Numbered from the stretch's first letter, positions 6,201-13,289 are shown. The stretch is 13,658 nt of DNA from Candidatus Omnitrophota bacterium (GCA_016196565.1 JACPXK010000051.1:1-13658); one strand, 5' to 3'. Translations and numbers: made by a program. Notes: generated by a model from the sequence alone, not told the origin.

Positions 6201-9200
6201 TTCGTACCGCAACCGGAGTTTTAATAGGGAATACGCGTGTTAAAGTTGATCTTAAAGACCTGGACAAGAAAAATATTTTAGCAAGAATTCGCCCTCTCCA
6301 ATTTGCCAGAGTCCTGATTAACATTTTCAAAAATGCCGGCGAGGCCGCGGAGCTTATGAACGAGCCGGTGACCATTACGGTACGGCTTCGCAGATACAAG
6401 GAAGGCTTTAGGGTCATGATTAGCGACGATGGTCCTGGAATGCCTTTTGAAGGGGTCCATAAGATCAATCATGGCGATTTATACAGCGATAAAGGGAAAG
6501 GCCGGAAGGGGCATGGCATTGGACTGCTTGATTCGCGGGCCAGTGTCGTCAAAAACGGCGGTCGCTTTTGGGTGGGTTCTCGTTTGCAAACATCCACGCG
6601 AAGGGGAAAGACTACTTTTGTTATTTATCTGCCTAGCATTTCCAGAAGAGAGGAAGAAAGGGCTGCAAAAAGACGCTCCGAAGCGCGCGCAAACGGGCCG
6701 GAAAGCATCATCGATCTTTCGGATCAAAATATAGAAGACCACGATCTTTCTTCGATGGCTGACCCAGGAGAAAGCTGGGCTTCTTACTTCTTTAATACCA
6801 ATGTTCCCGCCATGAGGATTCGCTGGCTTCTGGCTTTTTTACATCCCACGAAAACGCTGGACGATCATGCGCATAGTCTCTTTTTTAGCGATGATCCCGT
6901 CTATTCAGAGCTTACGTCCAACGATTACAAAAAACTTGTCGGTGATCTTGCCAAGAGGCTTCGCGAACAGCAAAATCTGAAAAGTAAATTTTCTAGATTG
7001 TCCCATCAATTTTACAAACGCTATCAATCACTTCCTGAAGATTTGCAAGACAAATACGCAAAAAATTTCCGCAAAGCAGCCATCGAATTTGTGACTTTTC
7101 AAAGTGTGCTTTTCAATTGGAAGTCCAGCATTCCTCATGGAGCTCGTCAGAGAAGAGAGCCAACGGGCCGAGCAGGAGAAGTAGACGAAAAACTGCGTTT
7201 TGATTGGTCTGGGACCAAGGGACCCAAATGGAAAAAAATCAGAAGGCCTCCACGTCTTTCTTCAAAAGGAAAACCAAAGGTACTTAGCCCGGGCCTTTCG
7301 GTTGCTATTGCCAAAGATATTTCTTCCAAAAAAGGCGCGGATATTATTTTGCCCGGCCGGATTGTTTATGGCATTCACGGTTTACTCTATGAATCGCGGG
7401 ATACAGCCCGCCCGTTTAATCCATTCATTAAAATTAGTCTTCTGCCATCAAATCTTGTTATAAAAGGCAAAAGTTACATGATCGAACCTTCCGATAAAGA
7501 TAATACGGTTGTTCTGTTATTGGGCCCCGGAGATACAACACAAACTCGTCAAATCATTCAATCTGAAAGTGGGAAAAAGGAAATTGTCCTGCAAATCAGT
7601 ATCGACCCCAATGGTAAAGTTCATATAAAACCTCCCACGGATGAAGATATTTTCTTTATCCAAGAACCCCATGCCGTCCGCTCCGAAGCGCGGACAAAAA
7701 GCCAAGATTCGTTTCTCGAGGAATTAAAGAATCATCTTATAGACCTTACCGATACGATTAACCCTGATTTAGCGGACTTTAATCAGATGAGGATTAACCG
7801 GACAGCGGACCGGATGACGATCGAATTTGACCTTAGAGTTGCCAGACACAGACAGATTGTGACTCAGCTCGAATCAGCTCGAGCCGTGCTCGGATCGTTT
7901 TATGGCAATCAATACGAAATAACATCCATTATTCCTAATGTGGAATCGAAGAAAAAGTTTGAACAAGAAGTCTACGGATGGGAATTTGCGAAAAAGAAGG
8001 CGCGCTCCGAAGCGCGGACACCGGTGGATTATGCTGACGTGATACGGGGAGTCATGATAGCGGGAATGATTCCTCCGGCGGTGATCAGTGCTTATCAGAT
8101 TATTGAAATAGTTCAGTTATTTCGCAAAAACAAAAAAACAGCTTCAAACGACAAGACGGGCGCAAAATCCGAAACCGTTGCAGGTCCCGCCGGCGTCGTT
8201 CGCTCTGAAGTGCGCCAAAACGATTTTAGCCGGTTTTTTCAATCGGAAATTATTCTGCCTTTAATTCAGGACCGTACCATCCGGGAATTAGAAGTTTTTT
8301 ATGATCCAGAGTCTTCTTCCTTGGTGATTCATGTCGATAAATTCACAGAAGACGAAGACCGTTATTTCGCCGCTACCCGTGAGCAAGCGCAAAGCTTTTT
8401 CTATAAATTAGGCTTGATTACGGTCAATGTTGATTCGGCCCTAAGAAGGCATGTCGACCCTTTTAAGGCTCACGAGGGATTCACGCTTTTTCAAAGCGAG
8501 TCTTCGGCGGTGGATCAAGTGCTGAAGACAAAACTACCTCTAGTAAGAGATGAAACGGAACTTCCTCTGACCAGTCAAGATGGGAGTTATCATTTGAATG
8601 GATTGCCTTCGGGAAAAGGCTATTATCTCATTAAGATTAACACCTTGTCCGATGGGCCGCCCGCCCTTAATCCCGAAAAACCCATTCGTATCAGGCGCGA
8701 AGCCATAAGTCATACCCATTATTTTGAATTACTGCCGGAATTTGAATTAGAAAAAAATCTTGCCGCGAACTTTGCGATGGAAGGCATGATCAAGACCTTG
8801 GCTGATTTTGGAGTCTTACGGGTCAAGGGCCAGCCCTATAATTTGGATTTAGTCCATCAAAAGGTAGAGACAGGTGATTTTCAAGATTTTGAAATTTTAG
8901 ATCCCATGCGTCTTTTGGAATTCATTTACGCATACGGCTTAAGGGCTATGAGAGAATTTGATGAAACAGCGGTGCTTAGCCCCGACATGTCTCCCGAAGA
9001 AAGAGAATTGGAAATTATCCAAAATCTTCACCAGCTCTTTAAATTTGCGGTGCTTCATGCTCCGGCGGTTGATCATGAACTGCTCGCGAGCAAACTTGAA
9101 GTTATGATTTTGTATTTTAATCAGCATCTTTCCCGGCTCCATGGGGAAGAAAGCGTGGCTTACCGTATCCTTAAATCTTTTTTAACCGTTGGTGCTTTTG

Positions 9201-12200
9201 AAACAAAACCGAATATTTTCGCGGCATGGTTTCATCGCATGAGTCTTCATCATTTCCTGACGGATCTTCTCGATGCAAATCTCCAAGCCAAACGCCGCTC
9301 CGAAACGCGCTTGGTGTCGAACGAACTGGCCATGGAAATGGAAAATTTTATGATATCGGCGGAGTTTCGTTCCGGCATTGTGTGGAAGGGAGGGGCACCT
9401 AAGACTGGCTTTGAGTGGGTACCGGATTTTGTCCAGCAGATGAACCGATTTGCCGGTCAGCTGGGCCAGAGAGGTTTGGATCGTGAGCTTGTTCGGGAAT
9501 TTTCAGAAGAATTTTTCCCGGGCGGTGAAACGCTGGACTTGGATCTCGAACAAATCGACCCGCATTTCCGCAGAAATTATCCTCTTTTCTCTTTGTTTTG
9601 GGACATGATGGCCGATCATGCCGGCAGTCATCCGACACGGCTTAGATTCCGCCGTTCCGAAACTCGGGAATCCATGAAAGACGAGATTAAAAATCTGCAA
9701 GAGGCAGGGATGCTTCAGCCGATTCCATCTCTAAGAATATCGGGGGCTATGGAGTACAAAATGCGCTGGTTTTTTACTGATTTCGGAAAAAATGCGATTG
9801 ACGCAAGTCCTCCAGGCTCTAAAGTCCGTTTGGAAATACTTTACCGGCCGGCGGAAAATATCATTTCTCTTGCCATCGAAGATCAGGGTAAAGGATTACC
9901 GGTTCAAGCTTTTATAGAATCGGCTCAAATTATTTTGGATTTTTTAAATCAAGAGATACAAGATCCCGAGGAGTTTTCGCTGGCCAATAATGTGAAAAAT
10001 TCTGAATACCGCCGCTCTGGGATGTCGCCGGAGGAATATCTTGAGTACAATAAACAACTCTTTAGAAAGTTTATTTCAAAACCCAGTTTTGACAATTTAG
10101 AAGATGTATTAATCAATCGAGACAGCGGCATTCCATTTTCTTTAAAGCGCGACAAGAACACAGGAGAACTGATTGTTAAGGAAGGAGCCTTCACTACGGG
10201 AGGCAGGGGATTTGCCGTGTCAGCCTATTTTGCCCGCAATGCGCAAGATCAGGGAGCAAGTTTTAATATTGTTTACAGTGATCAACGAGGGACGCGCCTG
10301 GAATCTGATTTCCCTATAGAGGCTCAAGAGATTGATGGAGTGAATCTTTTAGATCTTCTTGCCGAGCAGGATGAAAGTATGAAACTCATTGCCGGCAAAA
10401 CGGATGTCACCATCGAGTTTGTTCAAGGCACTGACGGCCGTTCCGAAGTCCGTCAGAAACCTCCGGTAATAGCACAGCCTTTTTCTTTTTATTTCAGGAA
10501 AGTACGTCTTAATATTGTCAATTATTTTAACACTCGTCCATCCAAACCTCCCGTTTGGAAAACTGCTGAAGTGAGCGAAAAAATGCCGGCTTATGAACTG
10601 CTCAAAGAATTGCAGCTTCTTCATCCCCAGGAATTTCCGGGACAAATCGTGCAATTACCTGCCCATCCGGGCGGATTGACGGTGCGGCGCATGACCATTC
10701 CCTCTGTCCTTTTAAATGGGACCGGACTTCCTCAAAACGGACTGGGGGTCTTGGTCAATGAATTGGCGGATACCCGGGATTTTGATTTACTTTACAATCA
10801 AGAGGAACAATTGATCGCGATTTTTCCCGCTGCTACGCCGGAAAATCTCAAGGCATTCCGGCAAGTATTTAAAGACTCCGGCCGTGCCGCGCGCTATTTC
10901 GATTTTTCTTCCTATTATTTTGAAATCCCAAACCGCTTTTTACCTGCCAGCGATCAAAAGGGGCTTGAGGACATTCAGCAAAAGTGGTGGGGCCTCGCCG
11001 ATAAAGTTCAGCAAAATCAAAAGGCCATTGAGGAATATAGAGCACAGCTTGGATTGACGAAATTAATCGAAAAATACAGCGGTTGGAGAGAAGGCGCCTT
11101 TATTTATGCCGAAGTCAGCAAAAAAGACGGCCGGATTTTGGAAATTGAACATTTTTCTGCCCGGCAATTTTTAAAAAAATACGCCACTCTCAACCCCGAA
11201 GCGCATCAATTGATTTTCCCCATTTTGCCAACGGTTTATTCTTCTTCGCATTTCATCAATTCGGACAGACCGTATTACGAAGCCATTGCCGATCCGTGGT
11301 TTGATTTACAAGCAGGGCAGAGGGTTGAGGTGGCTTTTGCCGGTTCTGGATTTGATACTTGGCTTGCTTATCTTGCCATGAACCGAAATGAACAGGGCAA
11401 GCCCATTCAACTTTACGCTTATGACGCCAATCCTTTTGCCGTTGTCAACGTGCGCAATCTTGCCAAAACCGCAGGTTTTAATGTTAACGTTCAAATTAGC
11501 GGAAAATCTACCGGAGGCCCTTTTGACCGCCGTCTTGCCAATATGCCTTATGCTTCGTTTCGGACGGAAGTTCCCGTGATTGAGCGACAAAGACTGACCA
11601 GGCTTTGGGACGGAGAATCAGGAAAAATTTTGGACCAATACCTTCGATCCCATCGTGAGAACCTCCGGGCCGGCGGAAAATCGCTTATTTGGCAAAGCAG
11701 AAAAATAGACCCGCAGAGCGGTCTTACGCGAGTCGAAAAAATGGTACGCCAAACCTTAGATCCCGACGAATTTCAAATCACGGTGCAAAATATCGATGAC
11801 GGGGAGCTTCTTGATTATCCTTCTACCTATGCTCTTTTCCGGCTTTCCCGCCGCAGTCTGGAAGCAGTTGCCGTGCGTCCAGAACGTTCCGATTTCCCTT
11901 CGCCCTTAAGTGATTTGGTGGAACCGGAAACATTGGAAGTGGGTGTGCATGCCTCACGATCTGAACTTCGTGACATCATGACAGAAAGAGCCGCACAAAA
12001 GCTCGATGAATTTGAAAATAAATTTGACGAGCTGAAAAACAAACTAGAAAAATTAAAAACGGATGAGCTTATCAACCGATTAAGGAACCGGGACCAGGAT
12101 CAGGATGCATTGGCTAGAGACGTGAAAGATGAATTCCGGGATTTTGCCTGGGCCATGGATGCACGGGAACTTGCGGACGGAATTCTGGGGGCCGGACTGC

Positions 12201-12898
12201 GTGTTCTGACGGAAATGGCAACTCCCGCCGCCGAGGCCTTTGCGGCAGAAACAATCGCGATCAGTACGCAAAGTCTGGCGGAAATTAAAGCGCTCCTCAA
12301 TAATTTGGAATTATTAAGAGCAGCCTATCTTAGCCGCTATGGAAGTCCCCTGGTCATTCCTGAACAAAACGATTTGCTAATTGACTTGGATTTGATGGAA
12401 GGAGAAAAGCCTGAAACCATTTTCCGGAATTTTGACCGTGTAGGAATTGCCTATCCTATTTTTGGTTCTCATCGTAAAGAAAATCCGGCTAGGAAGATTG
12501 TCGGTCAGCATCCAGATCGTGCGGTTGAAATAGGCGTGCGTGATACGTTAAGGCAAAAATCGCTTCAGCGTTTCGGAATCAGCTTTACTTCAACCGCATG
12601 GACGATTAGTAACCGGATGCCCGTCGAATTTTCCGATAATAAGGCAGATGCCTTTGGATTTAAAGCGCATGGGGTACGAGTAGAGTCTTCTTTAGTCCCT
12701 TATTTGACAGAAAATTTCACCCTCGAAGAACGGGTCGCGCTTTTGACCTTATTTTCTATGGCGGCTCCGCTTCGAAGCGAGCTTCGGGATATGCCGGGTG
12801 ATTTCTCGTGGCTGACCGGCAGGGGCTTACAAGCTGGAATGACCCATCTTTTAGAACTCTCAGAGTATGCGCGTAGGGTAGTCAAATCTGCCGCTTAA
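3182..12898 (+). CDS. Giant secreted multi-domain protein with ten R-S-E-x-R inter-domain motifs (3,238 aa), possible polyprotein
   Basis: The ATG at 3182 is preferred over the in-frame TTG at 3161. It forms an ATGA overlap with the HTH gene, has AGGGTGAG just before it, and starts a clean signal peptide (KKLR, hydrophobic core, cut expected after S-W-A25). Modules in order: ChaN/TIKI/EreA-like domain (about 66-490), histidine-kinase core (H883, N1051, D1083, G1110-G1114), unknown basic and beta-rich region (1170-1499), possible membrane segment (1619-1647), unknown region (1679-2157), second GHKL ATPase (2185-2379), methyltransferase-like domain (2705-2889), coiled coil (2936-2967) and a 36-residue tail. 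R-S-E-x-R motifs start at residues 648, 1165, 1500, 1608, 1674, 2039, 2158, 2420, 2926 and 3198, and most mark the edges of modules. A REP-like element is read through at residues 228-251. I know no characterised protein with this whole layout. Function is unknown. Polyprotein processing is an inference. Confidence 0.9.
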   Translation: MKKLRLTALLTALIFTAANIQTSWAVSMIVPEASPKMFSRESLSGFHIPAEFGNIEEFYRPDARQKPFIVFIQDAHAILNAQENIQRLIENIQEKYGIPIVALEGGKGKLDTTLYRTFPDEKVKKRIMRGYLERGEVTGGGMAAIFSASEKEYYGMEDWGLYEENAVAYLKAAQSKEKLMTSWQDVKTSLDQKRKSVYSAKLDEFHEHMSAFYEERSNLVELLKYLSTRSFGPSGLRMTGARHSERNEESHLSILMESLATEQNTAEQESLNTSIRQMANRLKMKIPGKLNIQDEMEFHKNFQAFRTAQMAPGEYLEFLIKTAGQLGFKPKLTPAMIKCLGYQKTLSMIKGTKIFDEMERLIQDLEERLITKPEEREIAIKYRKLNLLKNLISLEATRDEIDTYRKDPQAYRGILSEHTAEGLQYCQQYYRLAMKRDHAFHQNLEKLLKKNKANAAIVLAGGFHAPGFKKILKEKGYSYATVIPKVNSLAGQEVYAGLMAGNLSYKSYLKTTFYDAFVRHSTLQLVSEWNEPDFRRNLKIWRDDTLRYLSKAGRITEAKKYTRYIDLLAATYYEKYESNLKKPSNRENILEAIEVEIDRYRDETIHNLSRTFRKQLGQVMRGWDRRVSASTMTAMGSVPLDPEASVQRSELRLIYLDEAVIKEPPGRIFTTRELTTLPETKKEEPNETARRVAQKLLQLNGREMTDNAGHRQFKLQVSPLPDSNKIVVKALPLRHVDSSRRLWTFSVQPEGRIVLYGDRETKLDQEEDLLGQILNHIANASEITEKIDLIVILQDPEVIAHLERIFSDENPGMGNLTLPEIYSKAVLHQEVLNLPDDSDFRNTSIGKILNRFGSDFRLETFPENERPVMALAVRQFNSARAFHEMRNMLTPVMNSLQILQLMFKKSPVELMGEIGAELPSLLAKIANSDFPKADESQQIMVQIINLFSTEKIESVMQRAREIIQDPSQDIQHILATIETYAMSAGWLAMEELGVQEEFEEMSIHKMIRTATGVLIGNTRVKVDLKDLDKKNILARIRPLQFARVLINIFKNAGEAAELMNEPVTITVRLRRYKEGFRVMISDDGPGMPFEGVHKINHGDLYSDKGKGRKGHGIGLLDSRASVVKNGGRFWVGSRLQTSTRRGKTTFVIYLPSISRREEERAAKRRSEARANGPESIIDLSDQNIEDHDLSSMADPGESWASYFFNTNVPAMRIRWLLAFLHPTKTLDDHAHSLFFSDDPVYSELTSNDYKKLVGDLAKRLREQQNLKSKFSRLSHQFYKRYQSLPEDLQDKYAKNFRKAAIEFVTFQSVLFNWKSSIPHGARQRREPTGRAGEVDEKLRFDWSGTKGPKWKKIRRPPRLSSKGKPKVLSPGLSVAIAKDISSKKGADIILPGRIVYGIHGLLYESRDTARPFNPFIKISLLPSNLVIKGKSYMIEPSDKDNTVVLLLGPGDTTQTRQIIQSESGKKEIVLQISIDPNGKVHIKPPTDEDIFFIQEPHAVRSEARTKSQDSFLEELKNHLIDLTDTINPDLADFNQMRINRTADRMTIEFDLRVARHRQIVTQLESARAVLGSFYGNQYEITSIIPNVESKKKFEQEVYGWEFAKKKARSEARTPVDYADVIRGVMIAGMIPPAVISAYQIIEIVQLFRKNKKTASNDKTGAKSETVAGPAGVVRSEVRQNDFSRFFQSEIILPLIQDRTIRELEVFYDPESSSLVIHVDKFTEDEDRYFAATREQAQSFFYKLGLITVNVDSALRRHVDPFKAHEGFTLFQSESSAVDQVLKTKLPLVRDETELPLTSQDGSYHLNGLPSGKGYYLIKINTLSDGPPALNPEKPIRIRREAISHTHYFELLPEFELEKNLAANFAMEGMIKTLADFGVLRVKGQPYNLDLVHQKVETGDFQDFEILDPMRLLEFIYAYGLRAMREFDETAVLSPDMSPEERELEIIQNLHQLFKFAVLHAPAVDHELLASKLEVMILYFNQHLSRLHGEESVAYRILKSFLTVGAFETKPNIFAAWFHRMSLHHFLTDLLDANLQAKRRSETRLVSNELAMEMENFMISAEFRSGIVWKGGAPKTGFEWVPDFVQQMNRFAGQLGQRGLDRELVREFSEEFFPGGETLDLDLEQIDPHFRRNYPLFSLFWDMMADHAGSHPTRLRFRRSETRESMKDEIKNLQEAGMLQPIPSLRISGAMEYKMRWFFTDFGKNAIDASPPGSKVRLEILYRPAENIISLAIEDQGKGLPVQAFIESAQIILDFLNQEIQDPEEFSLANNVKNSEYRRSGMSPEEYLEYNKQLFRKFISKPSFDNLEDVLINRDSGIPFSLKRDKNTGELIVKEGAFTTGGRGFAVSAYFARNAQDQGASFNIVYSDQRGTRLESDFPIEAQEIDGVNLLDLLAEQDESMKLIAGKTDVTIEFVQGTDGRSEVRQKPPVIAQPFSFYFRKVRLNIVNYFNTRPSKPPVWKTAEVSEKMPAYELLKELQLLHPQEFPGQIVQLPAHPGGLTVRRMTIPSVLLNGTGLPQNGLGVLVNELADTRDFDLLYNQEEQLIAIFPAATPENLKAFRQVFKDSGRAARYFDFSSYYFEIPNRFLPASDQKGLEDIQQKWWGLADKVQQNQKAIEEYRAQLGLTKLIEKYSGWREGAFIYAEVSKKDGRILEIEHFSARQFLKKYATLNPEAHQLIFPILPTVYSSSHFINSDRPYYEAIADPWFDLQAGQRVEVAFAGSGFDTWLAYLAMNRNEQGKPIQLYAYDANPFAVVNVRNLAKTAGFNVNVQISGKSTGGPFDRRLANMPYASFRTEVPVIERQRLTRLWDGESGKILDQYLRSHRENLRAGGKSLIWQSRKIDPQSGLTRVEKMVRQTLDPDEFQITVQNIDDGELLDYPSTYALFRLSRRSLEAVAVRPERSDFPSPLSDLVEPETLEVGVHASRSELRDIMTERAAQKLDEFENKFDELKNKLEKLKTDELINRLRNRDQDQDALARDVKDEFRDFAWAMDARELADGILGAGLRVLTEMATPAAEAFAAETIAISTQSLAEIKALLNNLELLRAAYLSRYGSPLVIPEQNDLLIDLDLMEGEKPETIFRNFDRVGIAYPIFGSHRKENPARKIVGQHPDRAVEIGVRDTLRQKSLQRFGISFTSTAWTISNRMPVEFSDNKADAFGFKAHGVRVESSLVPYLTENFTLEERVALLTLFSMAAPLRSELRDMPGDFSWLTGRGLQAGMTHLLELSEYARRVVKSAA
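3377..4651 (+). other. ChaN/TIKI/EreA-like domain in giant-protein segment A
   Basis: Residues 66-490 begin with FIVFIQDAHAILNAQENI (D74, H76), followed by VALEGG (E104), YYGMED (154-158) and, near the end, VLAGGFHAPGF (H464). A first His followed by a Q-x-x-I helix, then a hydrophobic strand ending in Glu, and a late G-x-F/H-H block is the pattern of the ChaN/TraB/TIKI and erythromycin-esterase superfamily. That superfamily includes heme-binding and metal-dependent hydrolases. The assignment is by pattern only. The middle (about 170-440) is helical and holds the REP-derived insert. Confidence 0.5.
3865..3932. repeat. REP/BIME-like palindromic element inside the giant gene, read through in frame
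   Basis: The half GAGATCCTTCGG...CTCAGGATGAC (3865-3897) and the half GTCATTCTGAGCGG...GAAGAATCTC (3906-3932) are imperfect inverted copies separated by 8 bases. The first half has its own hairpin, GGCCC-TTC-GGGCC. The translated peptide includes HSERNEES (243-250). From general knowledge, HSERSEES-type peptides are the hallmark of a widespread intergenic repeat translated by mistake, or inserted in genes, in many bacterial genomes. Confidence 0.75.
5813..6634 (+). other. Histidine-kinase core (phospho-acceptor helix plus HATPase_c) in giant-protein segment B
   Basis: The sequence FHEMRNMLTPVMNSLQIL with H883 fits the H box of sensor kinases (H-E-x-R-N-x-L-T-P). The ATP-binding half follows: N box LINIFKNAGEAAE (N1047, N1051), G1 box SDDGPGMP (D1083, G1086), G2 box GHGIGL (1110-1115), and a final strand near TTFVIYLP (1144-1151). 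All residues needed for ATP binding and autophosphorylation look intact. No response regulator is encoded in the window, and the domain lies C-terminal to a signal peptide. Confidence 0.85.
8036..8122 (+). other. Possible transmembrane or amphipathic segment in giant-protein segment E
   Basis: Residues 1619-1647, in the 61-residue segment between motifs 4 and 5, are mostly hydrophobic (GVMIAGMIPPAVISAYQIIE) and are followed by RKNKK. If it spans the membrane, the positive-inside rule would place the part after it in the cytoplasm. The double proline and the R, Q and E residues make a true membrane span uncertain. Confidence 0.4.
9734..10318 (+). other. Second GHKL-type ATPase domain, no H box, in giant-protein segment H
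   Basis: Residues 2185-2379 carry an N box FFTDFGKNAIDAS (N2204), a G1 box IEDQGKGLP (D2234, G2236, G2238), a G2 box TTGGRGFAVS (2338-2347) and a closing strand, GTRLESDFPI, typical of HATPase_c. No histidine phospho-acceptor helix precedes it in the same segment. About 100 residues separate the G1 and G2 boxes, far more than the 27 in the first kinase domain of this protein, so the ATP lid carries a large insertion. Confidence 0.7.
11294..11848 (+). other. Class I SAM-dependent methyltransferase-like domain in giant-protein segment I
   Basis: Residues 2705-2889 show a Rossmann pattern. VEVAFAGSGFDTWLAYLA (G2721, G2723) is motif I, YAYDANPFAVVNVRNLAKTAG with D2748 is the acidic motif II, and FDRRLANMPY (N2787-Y2790) resembles the N-x-P-Y catalytic block of N-methyltransferases. 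ENLRAGGKSLIW and a final YALFRLSR strand follow. Motif I has one fewer glycine than the consensus, so catalytic activity is uncertain. Confidence 0.6.
11972..12082 (+). other. Coiled coil at the start of giant-protein segment J
   Basis: Just after motif 9, residues 2936-2967 are charged with hydrophobic residues at 3-4 spacing (L2941, F2944, F2948, L2951, L2955, L2958). This is a short parallel-type coiled coil that may dimerise the segment. Confidence 0.55.
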
Positions 12899-12904
12899 TG
12901 CAAA

Positions 12905-12919
12905 AGGGGCCAGGCCCCT
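12905..12919. terminator. Hairpin between convergent giant and OsmC-like genes
   Basis: AGGGGCC-A-GGCCCCT is a perfect inverted repeat (in practice a 6-bp stem with a 3-base loop) in the 44-base gap between the two stop codons. It may end transcription from both sides, but the T-rich TTATTTT lies 11 bases farther on rather than directly after the stem. The following GGTGCCAGGC resembles dispersed GC-rich repeats. Confidence 0.4.
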
Positions 12920-12942
12920 CGGTGCCAGGCTTATTTTGGGGT

Positions 12943-13254
12943 TTAATCAGGATAATTAAATTTGACAGGAATTTCGATCGAAGGGTGAAGACTTTGATGA
13001 ACCGGGCAGGTAAGGGCGGCGCGTTCTAAGACAGGACGTTCTTTCTTATCGATACCGGCCGGAAGGTCGAAGGTCACGGTAAGTTTTCCGATCCGGCGCA
13101 CGGGCTCTTGAATCATTTCTTTAATCACTTCCACTTTGGTTCCTTTTAACTCCATATTGTCTTTAGGAGCATCGGTGGCAATGGAGGCCCCCGACGGGCC
13201 GTGCGTAAGCTTGGTGTGCAAATCGCCTTCATAGAAAATTTCAATTTTGACCAT
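12943..13254 (-). CDS. OsmC/Ohr-family protein with internal deletion of the first catalytic cysteine region
   Basis: The 103 residues match the two ends of the OsmC family (about 135-140 residues). The start YEGDLHTKLTHGPSGASIAT is followed by DAPKDN, then directly by ELKGTKVEV and the C-terminal PVRRIGKL, CPVHQSLHP blocks. In the family, about 35 residues (the GKGEAFSPTDL helix and the first redox cysteine, in a block like LGSCMLTIMG) come between DN and LKGT. Here they are replaced by one Met (M34, junction at 13155/13156). The second cysteine, C83, is kept. OsmC proteins reduce organic peroxides with a Cys pair, so this copy should lack that activity. It is either a fixed in-frame deletion, a pseudogene or an assembly fault. 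The upstream TACAAT could be a -10 box, but no ribosome site is seen. Confidence 0.8.
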   Translation of the reverse strand: MVKIEIFYEGDLHTKLTHGPSGASIATDAPKDNMELKGTKVEVIKEMIQEPVRRIGKLTVTFDLPAGIDKKERPVLERAALTCPVHQSLHPSIEIPVKFNYPD

Positions 13255-13289
13255 GGCACATTGTAGCGAAAATGATTAAAATAGCTATC

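Larger units (their letters stand above)
5123..12787 (+). repeat. Family of ten R-S-E-x-R motifs dividing the giant protein
   Basis: First bases of the ten copies are 5123, 6674, 7679, 8003, 8201, 9296, 9653, 10439, 11957 and 12773. The fourth residue is L, A, A, A, V, T, T, V, L, L in order. Serine is TCC seven times, TCT twice and AGC once, and the first arginine uses CGC, CGT, CGA and AGA. Copies 3 and 4 share the identical 18 bases CGCTCCGAAGCGCGGACA. A degenerate copy, KSETV, lies at 8165. Spacing is irregular (66 to 517 residues), so these are boundary marks rather than a tandem repeat. Confidence 0.85.

Noticed and set aside
6190..6742. Several overlapping frames on both strands inside the kinase part of the giant gene
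   Set aside because: They are shadows of the strong coding frame, whose kinase motifs are unambiguous.
11827..12300. Serine-rich minus-strand frames
   Set aside because: They are the reverse complement of the charged coiled-coil region, with composition artefacts only.
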